Source: Neocallimastix lanati (nom. inval.) (lineage: Eukaryota; Neocallimastigomycota; Neocallimastigomycetes; Neocallimastigales; Neocallimastigaceae). From it: DNA of 35,000 bases. The notes under the pieces were generated by a model that did no database searches, had not been told where the DNA came from, and was given only the letters and a program-made list of their open reading frames with translations. The stretch covers positions 455,001 through 490,000 of the forward strand of contig JACVTC010000111.1 in NCBI GenBank assembly GCA_016946835.1, in the 5' to 3' direction. Positions 1-12,532 of this stretch are shown here, one piece after another (the stretch's first letter is position 1; each line of letters starts with the position of its first letter). Both the position numbers and the translations under genes were made by a program.

Positions 1-327
1 AACAACAACATAACCATCTGAAAGTTTTACATGTAAATATACATTATGTTCATGGTTTGTTCCTTTTTTCTCTTTTTTTCCAAGAAATTGAACATTAATC
101 TTTTATATATATTATTATTATTATTATTATTGTTATTATTATTACTATTACTATTAATTATTGTACAATCATATCAATGCTAAGTACTTATCATTAAATA
201 AAATTTATATATAATATTGTTTTATTACAATAATTACCTTTACAACACCAGAAAATTTCAAACCATTATGAGATTCAGGTTTAACATCAGCATATATTAA
301 TTCGATATACTTTGAATCTTCAAACAT
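1..327 (-). CDS. Unidentified protein, N-terminal 63 residues, cut by window edge
   Basis: Two exons read on the minus strand. Exon 1 runs 327 to 238 (30 codons, starting MFEDSKYIELIYADVKPES). A 138-bp intron (237-100) has a GTAATT donor and an AAG acceptor, and exon 2 runs from 99 to the edge (33 codons, ending VYLHVKLSDGYVVV). The ATG at 327 was chosen because an in-frame TAA lies five codons upstream. Composition is normal for a protein (Gly, Asp, Glu, His present), unlike the surrounding AT-rich DNA, and both exons end in phase 0, so the join is clean. Alternating hydrophobic and polar residues suggest beta strands. I do not recognise the family: an arrestin-like or C2-like beta sandwich is possible, but no diagnostic motif is visible. 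The rest of the gene lies to the left of the window. Confidence 0.6.
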
Positions 328-1671
328 TTTTGATATTACCTTTTATTATATATATAATATTGTTGCCATATATTAATATTATAAAATAAAATAAAATTGT
401 ATTTAATTTAAAATTTATAATGTCTCATTTGTATTACCTTATTTGTATTACCTTTTTTTTTTTATTTTTTATTTTAATTTAATTATTTATTACATAAAAA
501 AAAAAAAAAAAAACAAATTTATTTATATATAAATAATAATAATAAAATCTTTTTAATTATTTATTCTATTTTTTATTTTTATTTTTATTTTTTTTTTTTC
601 AATTATTAGATTAATTTCAAATATAATATTATTTTTAATTAATTATATATTGAAATTAATTATTTTTTTTAAAAAAAAATAATAAAATAAAATAAAAAAT
701 AAAAAAATAAAAAAAAGTGTATTATATTAAATTTATAGTAATAAAAGTGACAATTAGGATAGAGATTTCACAGAAATCTTATATTCGTATGATACTTTTT
801 TTATATAATAATATAATAAAAATTATTTATTATAATTATATCAAATAATTATTAGACTTTATGAACATTTTATGAATGTATAATATTTATTTTTTTAAAG
901 ATATATTTATTAAATGTATAGTATAATAAAAAGAAAAAGGTTAGTTTCATTTTAAATATTAAATTATATAACATTTATATTATATGTATTTTTTTTTTTT
1001 TTTTTATATATATATAAATAATAAAAAGGTGTAAGAATTTAAAATTTGACAAACTATTTTTTCGAATACTGAATATAATTGTTGTTTATTATTAAATCTT
1101 CTAAGAAAACATCATAATTTATTGTAATACAAATTTATTTAAAAATCGTATATTATATAAAAGGCTTATTAAAGTTTTTTTTTTTTTTATTCTTGTTGTA
1201 GTTGCCGAAGTTATTGTTTGTATATTATTATCAAATATTTAATTATAAAATAATAACTTATTCTTTAAAAAAGAATTGTTTATAAAATATTTAATCAGAA
1301 AAATAAACTACTATTTTGAATAAATGATAAAGTATAAAAAATAAGAAAAATGGAATAAATAAAAATAGCCCTTTTTTTTTTTTTTTAATTGAATTAATAA
1401 AATGTTACTTTTTATTATATAACTGTTTCAATCTGATATAAAATTTTCAATTTATAATTTATTTTCCTTTTATCTTTTATTTTAAATAATAATAATAATA
1501 AAAACTATAAAATTGTTACTAAATAATATGTACCCTTTATAATATTAAAAATATTAAAGTAGTATATTTAAAAAATAATAAAAAAAATAAAAAGAAAAAG
1601 AAGTGAAAATATACTTTTAATTATAATTATTAATCAATATTAATAATCATTTATAAAATGAATAACAGTTT

Positions 1672-1867
1672 TTGAAAAAATAATAATTATTCAATAACTA
1701 TTATTTTAATTAATTGATATGTTATACAAAATATAATAAAGTAAAAAGCAATATATGATTAATATATTATTGAAAAAATAATAATTATTCAATAACTATT
1801 ATTTTAATTAATTGATATGTTATACAAAATATAATAAAGTAAAAAGCAATATATGATTAATATATTA
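1672..1867. repeat. Perfect tandem duplication, 2 x 98 bp
   Basis: Copy 1 is 1672-1769 and copy 2 is 1770-1867. By eye they are identical over all 98 bases, including non-repetitive words such as TTGATATGTTATACAAAA and GTAAAAAGCAATATATG. Flanking bases diverge at once on both sides. The lack of any mismatch in AT-rich non-coding DNA suggests a recent duplication or an assembly artefact. No open frame spans it. Confidence 0.9.
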
Positions 1868-2853
1868 TAAGTTTTTAATTGTTTAGCCTTTATCAATTGA
1901 TGTTGCATAATTAAGAAGCTATGCATTATTTATTATTTATATTATTATATGTTTACTATTATATATATTATTTATATTGTTTCTATTATTTATATTATTA
2001 TATGTACTATTATTTATATAACTATTATTTATATTATTAACATATATGTATATTTTTTTTGTTATATAAAATTTTCTATTATTCTTTTATAGTATTTGAG
2101 TTTATATGGAAAAGAAATTATTTCATATACTATAGAATCATAATATATTATTTAGACTTTATAATATATTCATTTATATTGTGTAATATATTTAATATAT
2201 TATAACAAGTATTCATATTTAATTTCTATTTAATTAATATGTTTTTCCTTTTTCATATATTTTTTTTTTGTTCAGTTGTTCAGTTGTTGTTTAGTTGTTG
2301 TTCAACTCTTTTTTTATGTTTATATATATTATATCTCATTAATTAAATATTAGTTATTAAAGTTCTATTGGTTAATTTACTATTAAATAGAATTTTAATA
2401 TAATTTTTGAATGGATAATGTATTTAAAAAAGTCATCTTATATAAAATAAGAAAATACATATGTTGTTACATGTACAATAAAATGTACATAAAATATTCC
2501 AAGGCTTTATCAAAAAATGAGTAGAATTGATTATTTAGATAAAAAAATATGAAAAAAAAAAGAAAATGAAAAAATAAACTAAACCTATTAATGATAAGAA
2601 AAAGAAAAATATTATATTATTGATAATAAAATAAAAAAAAAAATAAAAAAAAGGAAAAATAAGTTTCAGTATTAAATAATAATGATAATATAAATGACAA
2701 AAAAAAATTAAAAACTAAATAAATTTGTATTTAAAGCATTTAGACAATATTTAAACCTTTCTACCTTTTTAAATATTTATTGAAAGTATTAAAAATATAA
2801 TTATTTTTATTTATAAATCCTTCTTATTATTTACTAATTTATCAATAGTTCTA

Positions 2854-2855
2854 AT

Positions 2856-2918
<63 letters not shown>

Positions 2919-2920
2919 TT
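2854..2920. repeat. (ATTT)n microsatellite
   Basis: An uninterrupted tetranucleotide array of about 67 bp, nearly 17 copies of ATTT, in intergenic DNA. A shorter related array occurs near 3508-3550. Confidence 0.9.
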
Positions 2921-5050
2921 ATAAATAATATAATTTAATGTTCATATTTAGTTTATTAAATAATAAAGTACTTTTTTATCTCGATTTATTTTTTTTTTCT
3001 TGTAATGTATTTGATAAATGTTTATTTTTAATTAAAAATATAAAAAAAAAAAAAACATTTAATAAAATTTATAATAATTTTATGTCTATAGAATGTTACA
3101 CAACAAAATTATAATAAATAAAAAAATAAATATCCACTAAATAAATAAATATACTAAATTTAATGAATGAATATTAAATATATATATAAATATATATATT
3201 AAATTTAATGGATGAATATTAAATAAATAAATAAATAATGATGATTATAGATTAATATAAATATTAAATAATCATTGTAACACGTGATAAATACTAATTT
3301 ATATCCATAGAGATGAATTATAATTAAAATAAATGTATTATAATCATTTAATCAATGGATAATGGATCATCCTATCAATTTATATTAATTGATAAGTATC
3401 TAAATTAAATATATTAAAGTTTATTTTGTGTAACTGTCTTATGGAGTTATTTTTTTTTTTAAATATTAAGATATTAAAAATTAAAAATAGTTTTGTTTGG
3501 TTGTTATTTATTTATTTATTTATTTATTTATTAATTTATTTATTTATTTTGAATTATGAAGAATTAAAAATAACTTTGTTAAATTATTAATTTACAAGCC
3601 ATATTATATTAGGATAATAAAAATTAAAATTATTTAGTATATTGAATTATAATGTACCCAGAATTTTATTTATAAAGTTTTTTGTTATTCATTAAAATAG
3701 ATTAAATACAAAATATATAAAATAAAAAAAAAATAAAAAAAAAAAAAAAAAATAAGATAATTTTTTAATTTATAATAAATGCTATTATTATTATTATTAT
3801 TATTTATAGAATATAAATAATAAATATTAAACTATTATTTTATAATAAAAATGAAAAAGAATTAAGGACCTCTTTATTCTTTATAATTAATAGTTTTAGA
3901 ATTTTTTGTTGAAATTCCACTAATCTTATAATAGTTTAAATACCATTTTTTACTTGTTATAATTATTTATTATTTTTTTATTCTATACCAATCATTATAA
4001 TTATTATAATAATATTTATTAATCTTTAAATTTAATTTACTTCCCAATGAATATTCAATATTTAAGTCTTCATTATTATTTTCATCGGATGATTACTTTT
4101 TTTCTACTGAACTATATATTTATATATATTTGTTGAATGTTAAGAATAATTTTTAATTATTTTGTAATTTAGTTTAAAAAACTATTAATGATTAATAATA
4201 TATTGTCCTATATTTCCTCCATAAAGAACAACATAAAAACTTTAAACAAACTTTATATTTATTTTTATACTATTAATAAAAATAAAAATAGAGAAAAAAC
4301 TAATAGAAATAGTTTTATGAATTTAAAAAAAAAAAAAAATCATATATATATTATATATTCTATATTATAACAATAATAATTAATAATAATTAATAATAAT
4401 GATAATAATAAAGAATTAAATAATTAATTAATAATAATCATCAAAAAAAATTAATTGTTAAAAATGCAATGTAAATATATATATATATATTTTTTTTATT
4501 ATTATAATATTTTAATTATAAAAAAAAAGGTGACTTATAAATATAAATGATTTAAATACATATAAACTTTAGTAAATTAGAAAAATTGAACATTAATATA
4601 TAGATTTAAAATATTAAATTATGATGAATAATTATGCATATCAATTCATAATAATATATACCAATGAAAAAAAATTAAAATAAAACAATAATAATAATAA
4701 TAATAATAATACTATTCTATGGTAATATCTATATTATTTGAAAAGAATATATAATGTTAATATATATAAGTAGAGAAGAAAAGTTTTATATATGTATATT
4801 ATTTATATTATAATAATAATAATTAATTTTTTTTTTTTTTAAAAAATTAAAATCATTTTTTATTAACATATATATTAAAATAATAAAAATTATAAATATA
4901 GATTTATAAAAAAAAAGGAAAAGATCCGTTTATAAAATAATCTAATATAGAAGGAGTTAACATTTATTTATTTAGATGGGGTTAAAAATTTTTAAAATTA
5001 ATCTCACCTCGCAGTACTTAAAGAATTATTTATTTCAATAATAATTACTT

Positions 5051-5371
5051 CAATTTTATTATGAAATATTATATTTCTTTTATTGAAAATTATTTTTATA
5101 TTAACAATTTTATTATGAAATATTATATTTCTTTTATTGAAAATTATTTTTATATTAACAATTTTATTATGAAATATTATATTTCTTTTATTGAAAATTA
5201 TTTTTATATTAACAATTTTATTATGAAATATTATATTTCTTTTATTGAAAATTATTTTTATATTAACAATTTTATTATGAAATATTATATTTCTTTTATT
5301 GAAAATTATTTTTATATTAACAATTTTATTATGAAATATTATATTTCTTTTATTGAAAATTATTTTTATAT
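5051..5371 (+). repeat. 54-bp minisatellite, six copies, in-frame ORF
   Basis: Starting at 5061 a 54-bp unit repeats at 5061, 5115, 5169, 5223, 5277 and 5331. The first five copies are complete and look identical, the sixth stops after about 41 bp, and the last 10 bp of a unit precede the first copy. Since 54 is a multiple of 3, the array stays open in one plus-strand frame (5061-5438), encoding 18-residue units MKYYISFIENYFYINNFI, each starting with ATG. The frame then runs into Ile/Leu/Tyr low complexity and ends. I see no splice-linked partner or homologous family, so I treat it as a minisatellite that may only incidentally be open. Confidence 0.9.
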
Positions 5372-5385
5372 CTACAAGTATTCAA

Positions 5386-5570
5386 TAATATTATTAATTA
5401 TTATTTTATTACTTTATTATTATTTTATTATTTTATAATTATTATTTTATTTATTAATTATTATTTTATTATTTTATTATAATTATTTTATTTATTAATT
5501 ATTATTTTATTATTTTATTATAATTATTATTATATTATTATAATTATTATTATATTATTATAATTATTAT
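5386..5570. repeat. Degenerate ATT/TTTA-rich tandem tract
   Basis: Directly after the 54-bp array lies an imperfect array of TTATTATTTTATTATAATTATT-like words with a period near 41 bp, then a shorter period near 16 bp (ATTATTATATTATTATA). Only A and T occur. It looks like slippage-prone low-complexity DNA. Confidence 0.6.
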
Positions 5571-6543
5571 TTTTATTTTTTATATTTTATATTCATGATT
5601 TTTTTTATTAGTTTATATTTATTGCTTATTCCTTTTATATTTATGATTTTATGATTGTATTATTATTTTATATTATTATTTTATTATTAGATAAATTAAA
5701 GTTTTACCAATAATATTATTGAAAATAGGTTAAATCATTAGTTGTTAATGGTTGATGAATGGATTAAAAAATTTCTATAAATTTTTTTTTATCTTTTAAA
5801 TATTATTAACAATATATATTAATATAATTTAAATTCATTACTGATAACAAAAAAAAAATTATTTCCAATTTATATAGCCATTATTAATTATTAATTATTA
5901 ATTATTATTTATTAATTATTATTCCATTATTTATTATTTACTATTTATTATTCCATTATTTATTATTTATTATTAAATTATTTAATATTTATTATTCATT
6001 ATGATGTATATTTATTATTTTTATATTTTTATTATTATTATAGTTACACAAAAATTTAATTATAATAAAGATTTGTCATTTCTAATTTTGGTAATTCATG
6101 ATTTAGTAAATAAATATGTAAATAAATATATATTTAAATAAATAATATATAAATATAAGTGAATAATATTAATTTAAATATATTTTTACTTTCTTACCAT
6201 GTATTATTGGCATGAAATGAAAATTAATTCAAATTCTGGTATAAAAATTTATTATAACAGGTTGGGTTTGTCCTATTTTTATATTTTATTATATATATAT
6301 ATTTTTTTAATAAAAAATTGAATAAATAGCCTTTTCAATTTGTATTTAATTAAGTTTTATTACTTCATACTATCATATTTAATCTTAACAAATTTAATAT
6401 ATTAAAACTTTATAATATTATATATTAATATTAAAGTTTTAAAAAAAAAAAAAAAATTTCTTTTCCCATTTTTTTTTTAAAAAAAAAAATAAAAATATAA
6501 AATATAAAAAAATATAATAATTATAAATTGATGTAATTAGCTA

Positions 6544-6588
<45 letters not shown>

Positions 6589-7233
6589 AAATAGAAATAA
6601 GAAAAAAGGAAATAATTTAATATAAAAATATTTTTTAATAAAATCATAATTTATAATAAAAAAGTGACAAAATTGATAAAGTAAATTTATTTTTCAATTT
6701 CTTTTAATATATATACATATAACTTTTTCTGAGCCCAAAATCTTTTTTTTTTTTTTTTTTTTTATTTTATTTTATTTTTAATAAAAATTCAAAAATTTAT
6801 TTAATAAAATTATTATTAACAAATATAAATATTATTATATACTATCATTTATATATTTATCAAATTTAATAAATAAATAAATAAATAAGTAACAAGGGAA
6901 ATCAAAAATTTCTATTTTATAATTGATAAATTATTTATAAATTATAAAAAAAAAAAAATATTATTTATTATTAATAATAATATATATTCAGTAATCATTT
7001 ACATATAGAAAAACTGACAATTCACATCAAGTAATTATCAAATTAATATATATTAATAAATTCTTATATAAAGAAGTATTTTCATTACTTATATCTATAT
7101 ATACATTTTGTAGTATATGTTTTTTTTTTTTTTATTTTTTATATATAAATATATTATAAATAATACCCATAGAAATAAATCTTCGATATACTTCACTATC
7201 TAATTGATTTGATTCTATTATTATAATTATTAT

Positions 7234-7266
<33 letters not shown>

Positions 7267-8094
7267 CAAAATAACAACAAAAAGAAATAAAAATAATAAC
7301 ACACATATACTAGGTATTTTAATATTTATTATTCATAATATTTTTTTATTAAATGTAATAATGATAATTCAAATTATAAATAAAATCTAATTCATAAATA
7401 ATATTTTAAAGTTTTTTCTCATATTTAAAATCAACTTAATAAATTTTATTAATCACTTATCTATGTTTAATATAATACTAATTTTTTCTGATAATCTAAA
7501 TATAAATTTTGATTTTGAATTATATCATTAATATCAAATTATTAAAAATTTCAAAAAAAAAAAAAATAAATTAAAAAGTGGTAATAATATCCAAGTAAAT
7601 AAAAATTTTATTTTCCCTTATAAATATATATTTATTTATATAATAATAAACATTTACTTTTCAAAGATATTACTATTCTATTTGTTATATATATATATAT
7701 ATATATAAAATTCCATTACCAAAAAAAAAAAAAAAAAAAAAAAAAAAAACAATAAATCTTGAAATCAAACCATATATAGATAATTATAAAAATATAATTT
7801 TTAAAGTAAAATTAATTATATAAATATATTTATTATTATTAATTAAATCATAATAAAACTAAAATTAAATTTGTTTTTGATTCTTATATAATAATGTTAT
7901 ATAAATAAATAAAAAAAAAATAATTTTCATTTTTCAATATTCAGCAATCTTTTAAACAGTATTGATAAAAAGAATAATCCTTTTTAAAAATAAAAATTAT
8001 TAAATTGCTCATATTTACTTGATAATAAATAAAAGCAAATATAAATTTATATAAATTAACTAAAATAGATATATCAAAAATAGTATAATAAAAT
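5571..8094. other. AT-rich intergenic DNA and FAB1 upstream region
   Basis: About 2.5 kb without a supportable gene. It holds a duplicated ATTATTCCATTATTTATTA word near 5920-5965, an adjoining T14/A30 block (6544-6587), a T-run near 7230-7264 and an A-run near 7722-7749. The last few hundred bases are the presumed promoter and 5' leader of FAB1. They are AT-rich throughout, so a TATA box cannot be told from background. A minus-strand open frame at 7941-8123 overlaps the FAB1 start and has only low-complexity composition. Confidence 0.55.
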
Positions 8095-11000
8095 ATGAAT
8101 TCAGAAGTCCATGAATTAACCACATTTGAACTTGATTCTGCTGAACAGAAAAAAAGTGGTTTATTTTCTAAATTCTTTCAAAGATTTAGAACCTCCATAT
8201 CTGCTCAGCCAGAATCACCTGTAAGTTCTGGTGTATCTTCTCCAAAAACTTCTGGGCAAGACCAATATATGACCTTTCAAGAATATACAGCGGCACGAGA
8301 TGAGGATCAGGGCTTATACTCACGAAGTTTAAATCGTAATCGAAGAAATAGTACAAGTAATAATAGTCAGGTATATTCACCATATATTATGGCTAAAAAT
8401 AGTGCATATCTTTCTAGTAATGGTAATTTAAACTTAAGTGGAAGTTATAATAATGGAAGAGCTTCCTTAAATCGTTACAATACCAATGTCAATACCAATA
8501 ATAATAGTAATAATAACAATAATAATGGTAGTAATAATAATCCTAATTATACCCAAAATGTTATTGCTACTTCAACCATTATTAATGGTAATCCAAATGC
8601 GCCAGATTCAAGTACAGTAACACCTACACTGACGAATAATGATCCTGAAACACCAATATTAAACCCAAGTGGTATGAATCGTAGACCTTCGGTAAGTAGT
8701 ATAGCTAGTGTAAATACGGAATCTAGTGCTATTGTTCCTACATGGAATGCTAATAATAATAATCACTCCATTAATAATTTACGTTCAACATCAAATACAA
8801 ATGCTAAAAGTAGAATTTTAAATCATGTTCCTCATTTTTCGACTTCAGTTTTCCATTCAAATTCTAATAATCCTAATGTCTCAACAGTTAATAACTCTGA
8901 AAATAATAATTACCCACCTTCAAATAATAATATTCCAACAACACCAACCGACATGTATTCTTCCCCAAATACAACTACAGCAGGCTCTAACCCTGTTTAT
9001 TTTGCTAGTAATATAAGAAATTTCCCGACTAAAAACTATGCCAATATCAATGCTCAGAAAGTTAATAATACCAATGCCATTCCAACACATCGTCGTATTT
9101 CATCTTTAACTAGTAGTAAAATGAATGGTAATATGGTCAGTTCATTTTCAAATTCCTCTATTTCTTCTAACGCTACCCGATACTCTAACGTTAATGGTAA
9201 TTACGCCAATAGCATTAATAGTAATACTAATAGTAATACTACTATAAATCCGGGAAGTTATACTAGTTCCAATATTCGAATAAAATCCAATAATGGAGGT
9301 ACGGTGGTGGTTCATCGTCGAAAGAGTAGTGTTAAATCTTCTGATATTACTTTGGCAGAATCTCTGGCCATGGCAGGACCTACAACAATTAGTACTTCCT
9401 TTAGAAATCAGCGTAGTTATGGTGCTCTCAGTCATCCTTCTCAAAATTATAATTCCAATGGTAATGGTGGTGGTGGACCGGGTGGTGAAGAGTCATTAAG
9501 ACGTTCCAATAGTCGATCCTCATTTGATAGTGTTACCAGTCAAAATAGTAATCCTGACAAGACACAACGAAGTATGAAGTTAATTAGTATGCTCAAAAAT
9601 GGTGAATCAAAACAGTATTGGATGCAGGATGAAAATTGTAAACAGTGCTATGAATGTAAAACCAATTTTAATACGTTTCGTCGTAAACATCATTGTCGTA
9701 TTTGTGGTCAAATTTTTTGTTATAAATGTGCTTCTGCAACAATTTCAGGGGAAAAGTTTGGCTATTCAGGTACATTGAGAGTATGTAACTATTGCCTAAA
9801 ATTGACACAAAACTATCGTAATGAACAAAACCATTCACATGAAAGCTATCCAACAAGTGCCACTTTAGCCTCTTCCATGACCTATCAAATGCCTAAAACT
9901 CCAGTTCATGTATCCTCTAATATGAATATCAATAATTCAAATAGTAATAGTCACTCAGGTCATCCTAATACAAATACTAATACTAATACTAATACTAATG
10001 CTAATACAAATACAAATACTAATACTAATACTAATACTAATACTACTGGTGTAGATGGCTCTTGGTCCTCCAAGTATATGTCAATTTCTCCTGATCAATC
10101 CTATTTGGATCAATTGAAACGTAAAGGTGGTAATTCAATACCACCATACCAACATCAGTTGATTCGTTCTAAATCAAGTTTAGCTGCTATTGAAGATATG
10201 GATTCTTCTATTTTAAATACTGCACCATTCATCAATAAAAATGAAGGAAAATCATTAAATGGAAGTAATGATACACTCGATCAAGATATTGTTCCTTACA
10301 TCACTGATGAAAATGGAGATGTGGTAATTGCTGCAGATGAAGAAATGGGTGAAGTATTGGATGAAGAATGGATTCATAGTCCAATTCTTAGTTATATTTC
10401 AAGTTCTATGATAGCTAGTAATAATAAACTCAATAATACCATCGTAGATGATGCCATCAGTAATCCAGGAACCCCACTTCCTACCGAATACTATAGTAGT
10501 GATGAGGAAGATTCAGATTTAGTTAGTGTAAAATCTTTAACCAATTTAAATAAAATACCAAATCCTAATAAATCTAGAGATGATCTTCACGTTACCTTTT
10601 TGAAAAATCAAAAAAGAAAGCGTGCAAATTCAAAACTTACTAATCGTGTCCCAAAGTTTACTACAACTATTGCTGCTAATGGTTCCACAGATGATCTTAC
10701 AAAAACTATCATTAAACCAATAAATAATATTTCTTATATTCTACCTATAGAAGATATGAATTCTGATGATTCTCTAATTATGAATATACCACCATCAGAT
10801 TCACTTTTCAATAAAACCAATAAATCCCCACTATTATTAAATTCCTCCACAAATGATCTTTTCATCAGTAGTAATAACATTAATAACAATAATAATACAA
10901 CTCATTTACAAAATGAAACCTTTGTTTTACCTTTAAATATCGAATTAAATACAGAATCCTATTTCCATATGGTATAAATCCATTTTTTTTTTTTTTTTTT

Positions 11001-12472
11001 TTTATTTTTAATATTATTGTTATTATCATTTTAATCAATTTTTTTACACATAATCAAAATAATACTTTTTAATATATCTATTATCAATAAATAATTAACT
11101 AATTCATTTTATTCTCCAATTATGATATATATATCTATATTCAATTCAATAATATCTAAATATTTATTTTATATTTATTATTTTTTTAATTATTTATTTA
11201 TTTTATATATATTTATTTTATATTTATTATTTATTTATTTATTTATTTTATATATATTTATTTTATATTTATTATTTATATATTTATTTATTTTATATTT
11301 TATATATATTTATATTTGTTTATTATTTATTTATTTATTTTTATTTATTATATTTATTTTTAATTCTTATATTTATTTTTCTATTTTCTAATTATTTATT
11401 TTTCATTTTCTTTTATATTACTTTTTTATTTTTTTTATTTTTTTTTTTTTTATTTTTTTTTAATTATTATTATTATAGAAATATTTATTATATCAAATTC
11501 TTTATGAAAATAATAGTGATTTAAATCAAGGTTGGGAAGAAATTTTATCACATATGTTACTTAAAGTATGTGATAATGTTAGACCAAATATAAATCGTGG
11601 AGATGATATTGATATAAGAAAATATATCAAAATTAAAAAGATTCCAGGAGGTTTACCAAGTGATAGTCATTATGTTCAAGGTATTGTTTGTTCAAAGAAT
11701 GTAGCTCATAAAAAAATGGTAAGAACTATAAGAAATCCTAGAATATTACTTCTTTCTTTTTCTTTAGAATATCAAAGAGTAGAAAATCAATTCATGTCCT
11801 TAGAGCCAGTCTTATCTCAAGAAAGAGAACATTTAAGAATTTTAATATCTCGTATTAAAGATCTTAATCCTGATGTTGTCTTGGTCGAAAAAATTATTTC
11901 ACGTATTGCTTTAGAATACTTATTAGAAGCAAATATTGTCGCTGTTTATAATGTCAAACCTAGTGTCATGAAATATATTGCTCGTTATACCCAGGCAGAT
12001 ATATTAAATTCTATCGATAAATTAGTATTAGAACCAAAGCTTGGTACTTGTGGTGTATTTTCTGTGAAAACCTTCCTTAATGATCTTATTCCTCAAAAGA
12101 AAAAGACCTTCCTTTTCTTTGATGGCTGTCCAAGGGACTTGGGCGGTACCATCATTTTACGCGGTGGAGATATGGAAACTTTAAAAAAAATAAAAATGAT
12201 TACTAAGTTTATGGCATTTGTTGTCTATAATTTAAAGTTAGAAACCTATCTCATGCGTGATGAATTTGCTTTAAGTCAAGATAAAATGGACAGTTCATGC
12301 TATAAATTCATTAAAAAGGTAATCACTGATAAATATGCTAATATTAATACGGAAAGTGAATTGGATGAACATTTCTCATCACTCAATAATAATTTAAGTG
12401 AAATAGATAACTTTAGTAATATGGAAAATAATACTAGTGAAGTGATAGAAACTAATCAAACAAAAACTGGTA

Positions 12473-12532
<60 letters not shown>

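Larger units (their letters stand above)
328..5050. other. AT-rich intergenic DNA, left part
   Basis: About 4.7 kb between the minus-strand partial gene and the minisatellite. It is almost entirely A and T, with many A or T runs of 10-20 nt and short ATT/AAT/TTTA microsatellites. The first few hundred bases must hold the promoter of the minus-strand gene, but no element stands out. Open frames here (for example 2411-2524, 37 codons, and 4188-4370, 60 codons) are short, rich in Ile/Asn/Lys/Tyr, and within what chance gives at this composition. No tRNA-like or other structured RNA was recognised. Confidence 0.6.

Noticed and set aside
744-779. Word AAAAGTGACAA recurring near 745 and 6660, and a 6-bp-arm hairpin at 763-779
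   Set aside because: Too short and too few to separate from chance in this background.
2411-2524. 37-codon plus-strand open frame (MDNVFKKVILYKIRKY start)
   Set aside because: Short, basic and low complexity, with no neighbouring exon or motif.
3281-3286. CACGTG E-box-like palindrome
   Set aside because: A single six-base match far from any gene start, with no supporting context.
4188-4370. 60-codon plus-strand open frame
   Set aside because: Only Ile/Asn/Lys/Tyr-rich composition, no splice-linked extension; expected by chance in such AT-rich DNA.
7941-8123. Minus-strand open frame across the FAB1 start
   Set aside because: Overlaps the true FAB1 N-terminus and leader; composition typical of random AT-rich DNA.
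9148-9444. 98-codon minus-strand open frame inside FAB1 exon 1
   Set aside because: Shadow of the Asn/Ser-rich coding strand; product is Thr/Ile/Ser low complexity.
11122-11391. 89-codon frame within FAB1 intron 1
   Set aside because: Encoded by the TTTA-type repeat of the intron; no protein character.
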